Made by a program: the position numbers and the translations under genes. From the NCBI GenBank assembly GCA_026397495.1, contig JAPLUS010000098.1, positions 1-16,263 of the forward strand: a stretch of 16,263 bases of DNA. The letters are read 5' to 3'. Source of the DNA: Candidatus Zixiibacteriota bacterium. GTDB taxonomy: Bacteria; Zixibacteria; MSB-5A5; GN15; PGXB01. The notes under the pieces are model-generated. The model saw nothing but the letters and a program-made list of their open reading frames with translations. It was not told the DNA's origin and did no database searches. Below, one piece after another: positions 4,903-12,561 of this stretch. The stretch's first letter is position 1, and each line of letters opens with the position of its first letter.

Positions 4903-7104
4903 ATGGCAAAATTAAAAGAACTCCGCCTGAAGATTAGCGGGATGCACTGTGCCGGTTGCGCGGCCAATATTGTAAAGGGGCTTAGCACTCTTGAGGGGGT
5001 GAAACAAGCGCAGGTTAATTATGCCACGGAAACGGCCAGAGTTGATTATGAACCGGAGCGGCTGAGTGAAAAATCAATCTATGAGAGGATTGCTTCCCTG
5101 GGATACCGGGTGGAATCTGCCGCGACTGCCGGGGATACTTTTGCAGTTGAGATTCATACGGCGCGGAATAATTTTTTCTCGGCTCTGATCTTTGCTGTTC
5201 CGGCCATGGTGCTAAGTATGGTAGCGATGATGTGGATTCCGCCATGGTTGAGCCATAAGAGTGAGGGATGGATTTTATTTTGTCTGGCATTGCCGGTGTT
5301 GTTTTATTCTGGACGAGAGATATTTGCCGATGCTTGGCTCCAGGTTAAACATGGGCGGGCCAATATGAATTCTTTAATTGCCTTAGGCTCTCTGACGGCC
5401 TTTTTATATAGCTCTTATGTTCTGGCCGGTCTGTATTTCAATCCCCATCCTTACGAAGTCAGTTTTTATTTTGAAACGGCGGCGGCGATTGTGGCTCTGA
5501 TTCTTTTGGGCCGATTTCTTGAAACCGGTGCCAAAGGAAAAGCTCGCGATGCTATTGGCACTTTGCTGAAACTTCGCCCTGATAAAGCCAGAGTCATAAA
5601 GGATGGGATGGAAGCCGAAATTGACAGCGCTGCTATCCAGCCGGGGATGATAATACTGGTCAGACCGGGGGAGGGAATTCCGGCCGATGGGAAAATTATT
5701 GATGGCCATCCTTTTATAGATGAAGCGATGTTGAGCGGAGAATCGCTTCCGGTTGATAAGAAAATCGGAGATATGGTATGGGGCGGCTCAATCAACGGCA
5801 ATACGGTCTTCCATTTTAAGGTTACGGGCGCCGGCAGCGATACTTTCCTGGCCGGCGTGGTTCGTCTCGTAACCGAGGCGCAGAATAGAAAAGCGCCGGT
5901 GCAAAAGCTGGCCGATCGGGTGGCCGGCATTTTTGTTCCTATTGTCTTATTGATAGCGACAGCCACTTTTGTAGTCTGGTTTGTGATCGATCCGCACAGC
6001 GCTATGCTTCTGAAAGCACCCGTGGCGGTATTGATTATTGCCTGCCCTTGCGCTCTTGGTTTGGCCACCCCGACAGCCATTTTGGCCGGCACCGGACGAG
6101 CCGCCCGACGAGGTATATATTTTCGCGGCGGTGATATTCTTGAGAATACCGTCAAAGCCAATCAGATTATTTTTGATAAAACAGGGACTTTAACCGAAGG
6201 ACGATTTGAAGTAATTTCGTTTAAATCGGTTGATGATAAAAGCGATGAATCTCTTTTTCAATTGACCGCCTCAGCCGAGTCAGGCTCACAGCATCCGCTG
6301 GCCAAAGCAATTGTTGAAAAAGCGAAATCTCAGAATATAGAATTATCAAGAGCCAATCATCTGACAGAGTCTCCCGGTTTCGGATTGAAGGCGGAGATTG
6401 ACGGGCATCAGGTAATTGTTGGGAATAGCGCTGCGATGCGACGGGACGGCATCGATATTGAATCACTGGTTGAAGCGGCCGATGAAGAAATGGGCAAAGG
6501 GAGGACGGTTGTTTTTGCGGCCGCCGATGGAGCGGCCTTAGGGTATTTTGTCCTGGCGGATAAGATCAAGGATGAGGCACCGGAAGTGATAAATAAAATC
6601 CGCCAAAGCGGGCGCGAGGTGGTAATGCTGACCGGAGATAATCATAAAACGGCCAAAGGAGTCGCCAGAGCATTGGGTATTGATAGATTTGAAGCCGGTC
6701 TTAAACCGGAACTGAAGGCGACTATTGTGGATACTTACCGTCGGGCAGGGAAAAATGTCATTATGGTGGGGGATGGTATAAATGATGCGCCGGCGCTGGC
6801 AGCGGCGGATATTGGAGTGGCCTTGGGGAGCGGCACCGATGTGGCGATTGAATCGGCGGATATAATTTTGGTTCGCAATGACCTTCGGGCGCTTTTGGAA
6901 GCGCTGGATATTTCACAAATGACTTTCAAGACGATCAAGCAGAATTTATTCTGGGCCTTTTTCTATAATATTGTCGCCATCCCGATTGCGGCCGGGGCGC
7001 TGTATCCGCTGTTTGGTTTCGGCCTTTCACCGGTGATTGCCGCCGGGGCGATGGCGTTTTCCTCGGTCTTTGTAGTAACCAATTCGCTGAGACTGCTACG
7101 CTAA
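4903..7104 (+). CDS. copA: Copper-translocating P1B-type ATPase
   Basis: This 733-residue ATP-driven metal pump has one N-terminal heavy-metal domain (GMHCAGC, C16 and C19) and eight expected membrane helices. The actuator loop carries SGES at 278-281, the ion channel motif is CPC at 381-383, and the phosphorylated D425 is in DKTGTLT. The nucleotide-binding HP pair is at 464-465, and GDGINDAP is at 623-630. The helix 7 YN (688-689) and helix 8 MAFSS (717-721) motifs define the P1B-1 subgroup, so Cu(I) export is the likely role. The ribosome binding site is weak (AGGTCTAAAG). No copper chaperone or metal regulator is beside it. The gene follows the ECF sigma gene without a clear terminator, so read-through is possible. 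Confidence 0.93.
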   Translation: MAKLKELRLKISGMHCAGCAANIVKGLSTLEGVKQAQVNYATETARVDYEPERLSEKSIYERIASLGYRVESAATAGDTFAVEIHTARNNFFSALIFAVPAMVLSMVAMMWIPPWLSHKSEGWILFCLALPVLFYSGREIFADAWLQVKHGRANMNSLIALGSLTAFLYSSYVLAGLYFNPHPYEVSFYFETAAAIVALILLGRFLETGAKGKARDAIGTLLKLRPDKARVIKDGMEAEIDSAAIQPGMIILVRPGEGIPADGKIIDGHPFIDEAMLSGESLPVDKKIGDMVWGGSINGNTVFHFKVTGAGSDTFLAGVVRLVTEAQNRKAPVQKLADRVAGIFVPIVLLIATATFVVWFVIDPHSAMLLKAPVAVLIIACPCALGLATPTAILAGTGRAARRGIYFRGGDILENTVKANQIIFDKTGTLTEGRFEVISFKSVDDKSDESLFQLTASAESGSQHPLAKAIVEKAKSQNIELSRANHLTESPGFGLKAEIDGHQVIVGNSAAMRRDGIDIESLVEAADEEMGKGRTVVFAAADGAALGYFVLADKIKDEAPEVINKIRQSGREVVMLTGDNHKTAKGVARALGIDRFEAGLKPELKATIVDTYRRAGKNVIMVGDGINDAPALAAADIGVALGSGTDVAIESADIILVRNDLRALLEALDISQMTFKTIKQNLFWAFFYNIVAIPIAAGALYPLFGFGLSPVIAAGAMAFSSVFVVTNSLRLLR

Positions 7105-7203
7105 ACAGTTTTAAATAACCCAAAAGGCCCGGCATCAGACGGGCGAAGATCCGGCGGCATGCGCGTGGTTACGTCCCTCGCATGACTTTAAATCAGCAAA
7201 GTT

Positions 7204-7254
7204 GTAGGTCGGGTTTCGAAACGGTGAACGAAGTGAACGAGTGAGAAACCCGAC
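7204..7254 (+). repeat. GTAGGTCGGGTTTC repeat, intact arms
   Basis: The GTAG foot (7204-7207) is followed by GTCGGGTTTC (7208-7217) and, after 27 bases, GAAACCCGAC (7245-7254), a perfect 10-bp outer stem. The loop carries a direct repeat GTGAACGA (7224-7231 and 7233-7240) instead of the inner hairpin seen in the copies at 15597 and 16102. Confidence 0.7.
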
Positions 7255-7280
7255 AAATGGGTTTAATACTTGCTGTGCGC

Positions 7281-7298
7281 GGCAGACTTTAGTCTGCC
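7281..7298. repeat. GGCAGACT hairpin
   Basis: GGCAGACT, loop TT, AGTCTGCC is a perfect 8-bp stem. Degenerate relatives lie at 1375-1390 and 514-525. Confidence 0.6.
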
Positions 7299-7349
7299 CG
7301 GAAATAATGGCAATGAAATAGCCTCACACGATAGAACAGACTTTTAAAT

Positions 7350-7387
7350 GGCGGAACCGCAAGACTTCGTCTGGGGTTCCGCCCTAC
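7350..7387 (-). repeat. GGCGGAACC hairpin with GTAG foot
   Basis: The outer arms GGCGGAACC (7350-7358) and GGTTCCGCC (7375-7383) pair perfectly. An inner AAGAC/GTCT stem caps the structure. CTAC at 7384-7387 gives GTAG at the foot on the minus strand, as in the REP hairpins near the RAYT. Confidence 0.65.
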
Positions 7388-7490
7388 CTCTTTCGCTGAC
7401 GGCGGATTCTCTTGAAACTGAGGTTCCCCCGAAAAAGTGGACACTGAATTAAGCCTGAGGTATTATAGTGATGACTAAGGAGGTGTTCCT

Positions 7491-7796
7491 ATGGGGGAAA
7501 AGCGACGGCAATTTGATAAGGATTATAAGCTATCTGCAGTAAGGCTGTTGGAGAGTTCGGACAAGCCTTTAGAGCTGGTGGCACGTGGTCTGGGAATCAG
7601 CGGCAGCATGCTTCGGCGCTGGCGTGTTCAGGTTGGTTTGAATGGTCCGGATTATTTTAGTGAATCGGGTCGTCAGAATCGATCTGAGATACTGCGTTTA
7701 CGTCGCGAGAACAAAGATCTGAAGCGTCAGGTTGAGATTCTAAAAAAAACTCTTGGCTTTCAGAGTCCGGCAAGAAGGAGAAATATCGGGCCATAG
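7491..7796 (+). CDS. IS3-family transposase OrfA
   Basis: This 101-residue protein has an N-terminal helix-turn-helix (about 10-47; KDYKLSAVRLLESSDKPLEL, then LGISGSMLRRW). A leucine-zipper-like helix (about 64-90; EILRLRRENKDLKRQVEILKK) is used for oligomerisation. OrfA binds the inverted repeats. TAAGGAGGT (7477-7485) is a near-perfect ribosome binding site. The last part of the frame after residue 88 lies beyond the slippery site and overlaps the start of the orfB frame. Confidence 0.9.
   Translation: MGEKRRQFDKDYKLSAVRLLESSDKPLELVARGLGISGSMLRRWRVQVGLNGPDYFSESGRQNRSEILRLRRENKDLKRQVEILKKTLGFQSPARRRNIGP
7742..7750 (+). promoter_or_regulatory. Programmed -1 frameshift site (A8C)
   Basis: A run of eight A followed by C spans the point where OrfA must slip -1 to enter the OrfB frame. 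Before the slip the reading is LKKTLGF. After it the reading is LKKNSWLSESGKKEKYRAIE, which continues into OrfB. IS3 elements commonly make OrfAB this way on A-rich heptamers. Confidence 0.75.
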
Positions 7797-8635
7797 AAGC
7801 ACAGTCGGTAAAGTATTCGGTAAGGCTAATGTGTTGGCTATTGGGCGTATCGGCGAGTGGCTATTATCGCTGGTTGAAATGTTCTGAGAGCCGGCGTTGC
7901 CAGGAAAACTATATTTTAGTAGGAGAAATGCGCGAGATTGACGAGATGGTGGGCCAGACGTATGGTTCACCGCGAATGCATGCGGAGCTTTGTGCTCGGG
8001 GGTATTCTTGCGGGCGCAATCGGGTGGCTCGGCTTATGAGGAAACATGAGATAATGGCGAAGATGACGGTTCGATTCCGACGGTTGACCAAGGCGGGCAA
8101 GAGGAACCCGGTGGCGGCCAATGTTCTAGATCGGAAATTTCAGGTTTCCGTTCCCAATCGGGTCTGGGCGTCAGATATCACCTATATTAAGACGGCCGAG
8201 GGGCATTTGTATTTGGCCGTGGTGATCGATCTTTTTAGTCGACAGGTAGTTGGGTAGGGGATGTCGTCCCGGCTCAATCCGGATTTGGTGGTGAATGCGT
8301 TACGTCAGGCGGTGGCGAAGCGTGACATGGGGCCGGGTTTATTGCATCACAGCGACCGGGACACGCTTTATTCCTGTGATTCCTATCAGTGGTTATTATC
8401 GGAAAACGGCATGGAATGCAGCATGAGTCGAAAGGGCAATTGCTACGACAACGCTTGTGTGGAATCATTCTTTGGAAGTTTAAAGAATGAATATGTTGCG
8501 TTCGAAAAGTTCCGCAGTCGTAAGGAAGCGCAACTGAAAATCTTTGCCTGGATTGAAGTATTTTATAACCGCATCCGGCGTCATTCAACCCTGGGATATG
8601 TAAGTCCCATTGACTTTGAAGAAAGAAAAACATAA
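7748..8635 (+). pseudogene. IS3-family transposase OrfB, interrupted by an amber codon
   Basis: The -1 frame from the slippery site encodes the integrase-type catalytic domain. It contains an HTH_21 region (about 7910-8080) and the DDE triad: D at 8174-8176 (WASDITYI), D at 8354-8356 (HHSDRD) and E at 8462-8464 (ACVESFFGSLKNE). A TAG at 8255-8257 interrupts the frame, where relatives read VVGWAMSSR. A single TGG to TAG change explains it, and the same frame continues to the stop at 8633-8635. The second half could restart at the ATG at 8261, but that product would lack the first catalytic D. Unless amber is read through, the copy is inactive. Without the frameshift, the first ATG of this frame is at 7829. 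Confidence 0.85.
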
Positions 8636-8671
8636 CCTAGTAATAGTGTCCACAAAAGTGGGGGAACCTCA

Positions 8672-8682
8672 AACCCGACCTA
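8672..8682 (-). repeat. Stranded arm of a GTAG repeat split by the IS
   Basis: AACCCGACCTAC-type sequence follows the right end of the IS. Removing the IS and one AAC joins 7410-7418 to 8675-8682 and gives GAAACCCGACCTAC, the foot and arm of the GTAGGTCGGGTTTC repeat family. Confidence 0.65.
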
Positions 8683-8719
8683 CGAGTACTAAAATATTGC
8701 GAAACAAGGGAGACATGAT

Positions 8720-9184
8720 ATGGATCGTGCGCCATTCCAAGTACTAATTTTTCCGTATCGGGTATTGCCAAATGATGACATCCTGTATGCCGTATTCCGG
8801 CGGGATCTTTCCACCGGCGGCTACTGGCAGGGAATTGCCGGCGGCGGCGCCGTGGGCGAATCTGAGCTGGAGGCGGCGAGGCGTGAGGCCAATGAGGAGG
8901 CCGGTATCGACCTCAACAGTGAGTACGTAAGGCTCGATTGCTATGCCATGATCCCCGTGGTTAATGTCTGCGGATTCAAATGGGGAAAGAGCGTACTGGT
9001 AATCCCCGAGTATTGCTTCGGCGTGAGAATCAAGCATGAAAATCTCATCCTTTCCAGCGAGCATATGGAATATCAGTGGGTTACGTATCAAGAAGCCCTG
9101 GATATATTGCATTGGGATAGCAATAAAAGTGCGTTATGGGAGTTGGATTACAGACTCCGGGAAAAAATAGGATACCCGATGTAA
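8720..9184 (+). CDS. NUDIX hydrolase
   Basis: This 154-residue protein has a complete Nudix box: G41, E47, R55-E56, E59-E60 and G62 in the GX5EX7REUXEEXGU pattern (GGGAVGE, then REANEEAGI). These residues bind Mg2+ and hydrolyse a nucleoside diphosphate linked to another moiety. The short N-terminal strand (APFQVLIFPYRV) and the size resemble dihydroneopterin-triphosphate pyrophosphatase (NudB)-like enzymes, but the substrate cannot be fixed from sequence. GGGAG lies about nine bases upstream of the ATG at 8720. The gene sits alone between the IS3 element and the pth operon. Confidence 0.88.
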   Translation: MDRAPFQVLIFPYRVLPNDDILYAVFRRDLSTGGYWQGIAGGGAVGESELEAARREANEEAGIDLNSEYVRLDCYAMIPVVNVCGFKWGKSVLVIPEYCFGVRIKHENLILSSEHMEYQWVTYQEALDILHWDSNKSALWELDYRLREKIGYPM

Positions 9185-9275
9185 TCCGGATTTATATCGT
9201 TTCGGTTTATGGATTAGATAAATAATTAATAAATGCGGAATGGAAATAAAACTGGTATATATTCCCCTTAACGAT

Positions 9276-9875
9276 ATGGTATCATTGATTATTGGTCTGG
9301 GCAATATCGGGGCGAAATATAAAAATAGCCGGCATAATTTTGGATTTGATTTATTAAATCTGCTGGCTGATAGATGGCAGGCTAAGCCCGAGCCCGGACA
9401 GGGAGATTATTATATCACCGAAAAGGAATTTGAGGGGCATCTTATCCGGCTGGCGTGGCCGACCACCTATATGAACAATTCGGGATTAGCGGCGGCTCAA
9501 ATTATGGCCGATTATCACTTATCTGCTAATGACTTACTAATAGTCCACGATGATTTCAATCTCCCCTTAGGGAAAATCAGGCTTCGCGCTGATGGTTCTG
9601 ATGGCGGTCATAATGGAATGGCCTCGATAATATATCATCTGGGGACCGAGAAGGTTCCTCGTTTACGGATGGGGATAGGTCCGGTTCCAAATGGGGTCGA
9701 TCCGGTGGTTTTTGTTCTTAATAGATTTGAAGAAAATGAGTTAGAGATAAAGCAGAAAATGCTTGATAAAGCACGGGAAGGTATATTATATTGGTTCAGG
9801 AATGACGCCGAAAAGGCGATGAGTCTGTATAATCAAGACCCTGCTCCGGATGAAGCATCGTCCGGAGCCGTTTGA
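9276..9875 (+). CDS. pth: Peptidyl-tRNA hydrolase
   Basis: The enzyme frees tRNA from peptidyl-tRNA that drops off the ribosome, in the cytoplasm. Counting from the ATG at 9276 gives 199 residues. The known active-site residues then fall exactly at E. coli numbers: N10 and H20 (GLGNIGAKYKNSRHNFGF), N68 (TYMNNSG) and D93 (VHDDFNLPLGKIRLR). An earlier in-frame ATG at 9240 would add twelve residues (MEIKLVYIPLND) not found in the family. Neither start has a strong ribosome binding site, so the family alignment decides for 9276. It is the first gene of the translation operon and ends 30 bp before rpsF. The C-terminal tail (PAPDEASSGAV) is variable in the family. Confidence 0.93.
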   Translation: MVSLIIGLGNIGAKYKNSRHNFGFDLLNLLADRWQAKPEPGQGDYYITEKEFEGHLIRLAWPTTYMNNSGLAAAQIMADYHLSANDLLIVHDDFNLPLGKIRLRADGSDGGHNGMASIIYHLGTEKVPRLRMGIGPVPNGVDPVVFVLNRFEENELEIKQKMLDKAREGILYWFRNDAEKAMSLYNQDPAPDEASSGAV

Positions 9876-9905
9876 AACTCTAAACGTCCGCAGGGAGGAT
9901 ATTTG

Positions 9906-10376
9906 ATGCGTCTTTATGAAACCACATTTGTTTTAAGTCCACAGGCTGATGATGCCGCTTTTGACCGCCAGATTAAGGCGGTTACTGATTTAATTAATCG
10001 TTACGAGGGGAAAGTCGTTCGGGAGAGCCGCTGGGGTATTCGGCGATTGGCTTATCCGATAAAAAGATTCACCCAGGGATTCTATACGCGCACGATTTTT
10101 GAAGGGAACCAAACGGTTCTTACAGAGCTGGAGAGGTTCTATAAAATCGAAGAACCATATATCAGGTATTTGACCGTGCTCTTTGAAGGGAACTTGGAAG
10201 AGGAATTGAGCCAAGCGGCAGAAGAGAGTTATGGCGCGACGATTTCAAAGCCCGCCTTTGAACCTGTTGTCGAGGTTAGGCAAGATAAGGTAGAAGTGAC
10301 TGAGAAAAAGCCGATAGCAATCGACAAAGCTGAAAAGCCGGACATTAAGAAGGGGGTTGAAGATGATGAAATATAG
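9906..10376 (+). CDS. rpsF: 30S ribosomal protein S6
   Basis: The protein binds the central domain of 16S rRNA together with S18. [12 protein letters not shown] and the segment [25 protein letters not shown] identify it. GGGAGGAT (9893-9900) ends five bases before the ATG at 9906; an in-frame TTG at 9903 is a worse start. At 156 residues it is longer than the usual 95-110. Residues beyond about 105 form a charged, probably disordered tail ([20 protein letters not shown]). Such tails occur in S6 of several phyla. Its end overlaps rpsR by 14 bases, so the two are translationally coupled, and no ssb gene lies between them. Confidence 0.95.
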   Translation: MRLYETTFVLSPQADDAAFDRQIKAVTDLINRYEGKVVRESRWGIRRLAYPIKRFTQGFYTRTIFEGNQTVLTELERFYKIEEPYIRYLTVLFEGNLEEELSQAAEESYGATISKPAFEPVVEVRQDKVEVTEKKPIAIDKAEKPDIKKGVEDDEI

Positions 10377-10650
10377 CCGCGACCGCGAGCGAAATAATAC
10401 GAAATCAAGCAATATGGCAGAGTTTGATATGCGAAGAAGGCGTCGGGTCTGCCGGTTTTGCGAAGAGAAAATCAATGTCATTAACCATCATGACGAAAGA
10501 TTGCTAAAGAGGTTTGTCAATGAGCGGGGAAAAATTATTCCGCGGCGAATCTCAGGAAACTGCGCCCTTCATCAGAGAACGTTAACAACAGCTATAAAGA
10601 GAGCCCGACATATAGCAATTATGCCATTCGCCAGCGAGGTATACCGGTAG
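10363..10650 (+). CDS. rpsR: 30S ribosomal protein S18 (zinc-binding form)
   Basis: S18 pairs with S6 on the 30S platform. [55 protein letters not shown] is the standard S18 core. The cysteines in CRFC, with C and H in NCALH, are the Zn-ribbon (C+) type. GGGGG at 10352-10356 lies six bases before the ATG at 10363; the in-frame TTG at 10357 is less likely. The N-terminal extension before the Cys pair is longer than in E. coli. It overlaps the end of rpsF. Confidence 0.95.
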   Translation: MMKYSRDRERNNTKSSNMAEFDMRRRRRVCRFCEEKINVINHHDERLLKRFVNERGKIIPRRISGNCALHQRTLTTAIKRARHIAIMPFASEVYR

Positions 10651-10674
10651 CATTCTACCGGTTGAGGTCAGGTA

Positions 10675-11592
10675 ATGCCGGATTGGCAGAGGGCCGAGCG
10701 CTATATCAATTATTTTGGTCTGTTTCTGATATTGGCCTTTCCTGTCGCCGCGGCTATTCCCGTCGCAGGTTATGTAATTGAGACAGTCGCTCTTTCCTGT
10801 GTGATTCTTTTTGCTTTTAGAAGAAAGCGACTGCTGCTGGCGCTCGGTTCGGTCGGTTCAATCGCCATAACCTGGCTGGTTTTTGGGTTTAACCCGATGT
10901 TGATAGGTGTCTGGGCGATGGTAATCATACCCGGAACATTGTTGGGCGGGTTAATGGCCGAAGGTATGACAGCGGTGAAGTCCTTTGTTACGGCGGCGCT
11001 ATTTATGGCGGCAATTTCTCTTTTTATTTTTTGGAGTGAAAAGGAGACGCTTTACCAAGTGCTGGATTATTTTCAAAGCTGGACTCAACCGGAGACCGGT
11101 ATCAAGGGAGACAATGGTAATGATTTTGCTGTCTGGGGAGCGAAGGTAATAATGATAATTAAAAGACTGACACCGTCGCTTATGGCTCTTTCCGGGATAA
11201 CCCAGCTTTTCATCGCCGCCATTCCGGTGTTGCTCATACTGCGGGGCGCCGGCGGATTTGCTCCCACCTTCGGTGACTTTGTCTTTTGGAAAATGCCCCT
11301 TAACTATATTTATCCGGTCGGCCTTTTCATAATCTTGAGAATGGTGGGCGGCGAGATAATAAAAATTGTGGCGGATAATTTTCTGCTATTCTTTGGAATC
11401 TTTTATACCGTGTTTGGTTTTGCGGTAATAGAGTATTGCTTTCGGAAGTTGAGACTTTCGCTCTTCTTGCGGGTATTATTCTATATCGGGTTGTTTTTTA
11501 TGCAATTGCCGGGTCTAATTTTAATGGCGGCGGTTGGTATTTTTGACAGTTATTTTGATTTTAGGAAGGTTAGAGCGAAAATAATAGGTTAA
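10675..11592 (+). CDS. DUF2232 (YybS-like) polytopic membrane protein
   Basis: The 305-residue integral membrane protein has about eight hydrophobic segments, including 14-47, 56-75, 77-97, 100-120, 172-190, 210-228, 232-256 and 266-290. There is no signal peptide or catalytic motif. Genes for DUF2232/YybS proteins often lie next to rplI or between rpsR and rplI in Firmicutes and many Gram-negative phyla, and both position and topology agree here. The function is unknown; a link to sporulation or envelope processes has been suggested for relatives. It starts 24 bp after rpsR and ends 30 bp before rplI, so it is cotranscribed with them. The assignment relies on context and topology as much as on sequence. 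Confidence 0.75.
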   Translation: MPDWQRAERYINYFGLFLILAFPVAAAIPVAGYVIETVALSCVILFAFRRKRLLLALGSVGSIAITWLVFGFNPMLIGVWAMVIIPGTLLGGLMAEGMTAVKSFVTAALFMAAISLFIFWSEKETLYQVLDYFQSWTQPETGIKGDNGNDFAVWGAKVIMIIKRLTPSLMALSGITQLFIAAIPVLLILRGAGGFAPTFGDFVFWKMPLNYIYPVGLFIILRMVGGEIIKIVADNFLLFFGIFYTVFGFAVIEYCFRKLRLSLFLRVLFYIGLFFMQLPGLILMAAVGIFDSYFDFRKVRAKIIG

Positions 11593-11622
11593 TTGAACGT
11601 TACTTGATGAAAGGATAAAAAT

Positions 11623-12069
11623 ATGAAGGTGATATTACGGCAGGATGTGCCGGATCTTGGCAAGGCAGGCCAAACTCTGGAGGTAAAACCGGGGTATGGG
11701 CGCAATTTTTTAATACCAAGGAATTTGGCTATTCCGGCGACCAAAGCTAATCTAAAAGCAATTGGCGAGATTGGAAAGCAGACCCAGATACGGGAGCGTA
11801 AGAAGAAACGCGGGGCCGAACAGATAAAGGATAAATTGGAAAAACTATCGCTTACCATTGAAGTATTGGTTGGCGAGGAAGATAAGATATTCGGCTCGGT
11901 GACATCGCAGAATATAGCCGAACTTTTAATGGTCCAGGGGATGACAATTGATAAGCGGGATATTTTGTTGGAAGAGCCAATTAAGTCGCTCGGTATTTAC
12001 ACGGTGCCGATAAAAATCGATAAGGAAATTATTGCCAATGTCAAAACCTGGGTGGTAAGGAAGCCATAA
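11623..12069 (+). CDS. rplI: 50S ribosomal protein L9
   Basis: This 148-residue protein has full family length. The N-terminal rRNA-binding domain is clear (MKVILRQDVPDLGKAGQTLE, then VKPGYGRNFLIPRNLAIPAT). A long connecting helix (about 42-75) and the C-terminal domain (GSVTSQNIAELL, LLEEPIKSLGIYTVPIKI) follow. L9 binds 23S rRNA domain V near the L1 stalk and limits frameshifting. AAAGGA lies seven bases upstream of the ATG. dnaB, a frequent downstream partner, is absent; a DUF151 gene follows after 3 bp. Confidence 0.96.
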   Translation: MKVILRQDVPDLGKAGQTLEVKPGYGRNFLIPRNLAIPATKANLKAIGEIGKQTQIRERKKKRGAEQIKDKLEKLSLTIEVLVGEEDKIFGSVTSQNIAELLMVQGMTIDKRDILLEEPIKSLGIYTVPIKIDKEIIANVKTWVVRKP

Positions 12070-12072
12070 TAT

Positions 12073-12561
12073 ATGGGGATGCTTGAAGTCAAAGTTGATG
12101 GATTGGCACTGGATATGACAACCAATTCGCCGGTTGTAATCTTGGCTCCCTTGGAGCTTAGTAAGGTTCTTCCGATATGGATCGGTCATTCGGAGGCATG
12201 GGCGATTGCGATGGAACTTTCCGGAGTCGGCTCCAAAAGGCCAATGACGCATGATTTGCTGAAAATGGTAATAAATACTCTTTCGGCCAAGGTTGAGAAG
12301 GTCGAGATTACCGAACTAAAAGAGCAGACTTTTTATGCCAGGGTAACGTTAACCTCCAGTGGAAGTACTTATGCCATTGATGCCCGCCCGTCTGATTCGA
12401 TTGCTCTGGCTCTGAAATCGGGAGCGCCGATATATGTCGAGGAAACGCTTTTCAATCTTAAAGAGAGCGACCAGCCGTCAGAATTGAGTAACGATCCTGA
12501 ATCGCTGGCCGACAGGTTAAGAAAAATCAATCCGGAAGATTTCGGAAAATATTCGCTGTAG
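12073..12561 (+). CDS. Bifunctional nuclease (BFN/DUF151) family protein
   Basis: This 162-residue protein has the single BFN domain over about residues 1-125. Typical landmarks are LAPLELSKVLPIWIGHSEAWAIA, RPMTHDLL and DARPSDSIALALKSGAPIYV. Plant members have RNase and DNase activity; bacterial members are mostly uncharacterised. The C-terminal part (LADRLRKINPEDFGKYSL) resembles the UVR-like or DFGKY tail often seen in the family. A weak AAGGAAG ribosome binding site is at 12060. ATG at 12079 is an alternative start, two codons shorter. Its stop codon overlaps the start of the next gene by one base, so coupling is likely. Confidence 0.88.
   Translation: MGMLEVKVDGLALDMTTNSPVVILAPLELSKVLPIWIGHSEAWAIAMELSGVGSKRPMTHDLLKMVINTLSAKVEKVEITELKEQTFYARVTLTSSGSTYAIDARPSDSIALALKSGAPIYVEETLFNLKESDQPSELSNDPESLADRLRKINPEDFGKYSL

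Larger units (their letters stand above)
7105..7418. other. Repeat island between copA and the IS3 element
   Basis: No gene is visible. The stretch holds at least four stem-loops, the main ones listed separately. An additional one at 7158-7184 (CATGCG and CGCATG arms) lies in a segment resembling 16168-16190. There is no obvious terminator with a T run directly after copA. Confidence 0.55.
7419..8671 (+). mobile_element. IS3-family insertion sequence, 1253 bp
   Basis: The left end (7419-7445) and right end (8645-8671) form imperfect 27-bp inverted repeats: TGAGGTTCCCCC and GTGGACACT match, with six mismatched bases between. The ends are TG...CA as usual for IS3. AAC occurs directly outside both ends (7416-7418 and 8672-8674), a 3-bp target duplication typical of the family. 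Inside are orfA and a frameshifted orfB, the latter broken by an amber codon. The clean ends and duplication suggest a fairly recent insertion. Confidence 0.9.

Noticed and set aside
8261..8635. Separate gene starting at the ATG after the amber codon
   Set aside because: It is the in-frame second half of OrfB and lacks the first catalytic aspartate.
9240..9275. Longer pth starting at the ATG at 9240
   Set aside because: It adds twelve residues absent from the family, while the start at 9276 places N10, H20, N68 and D93 exactly.
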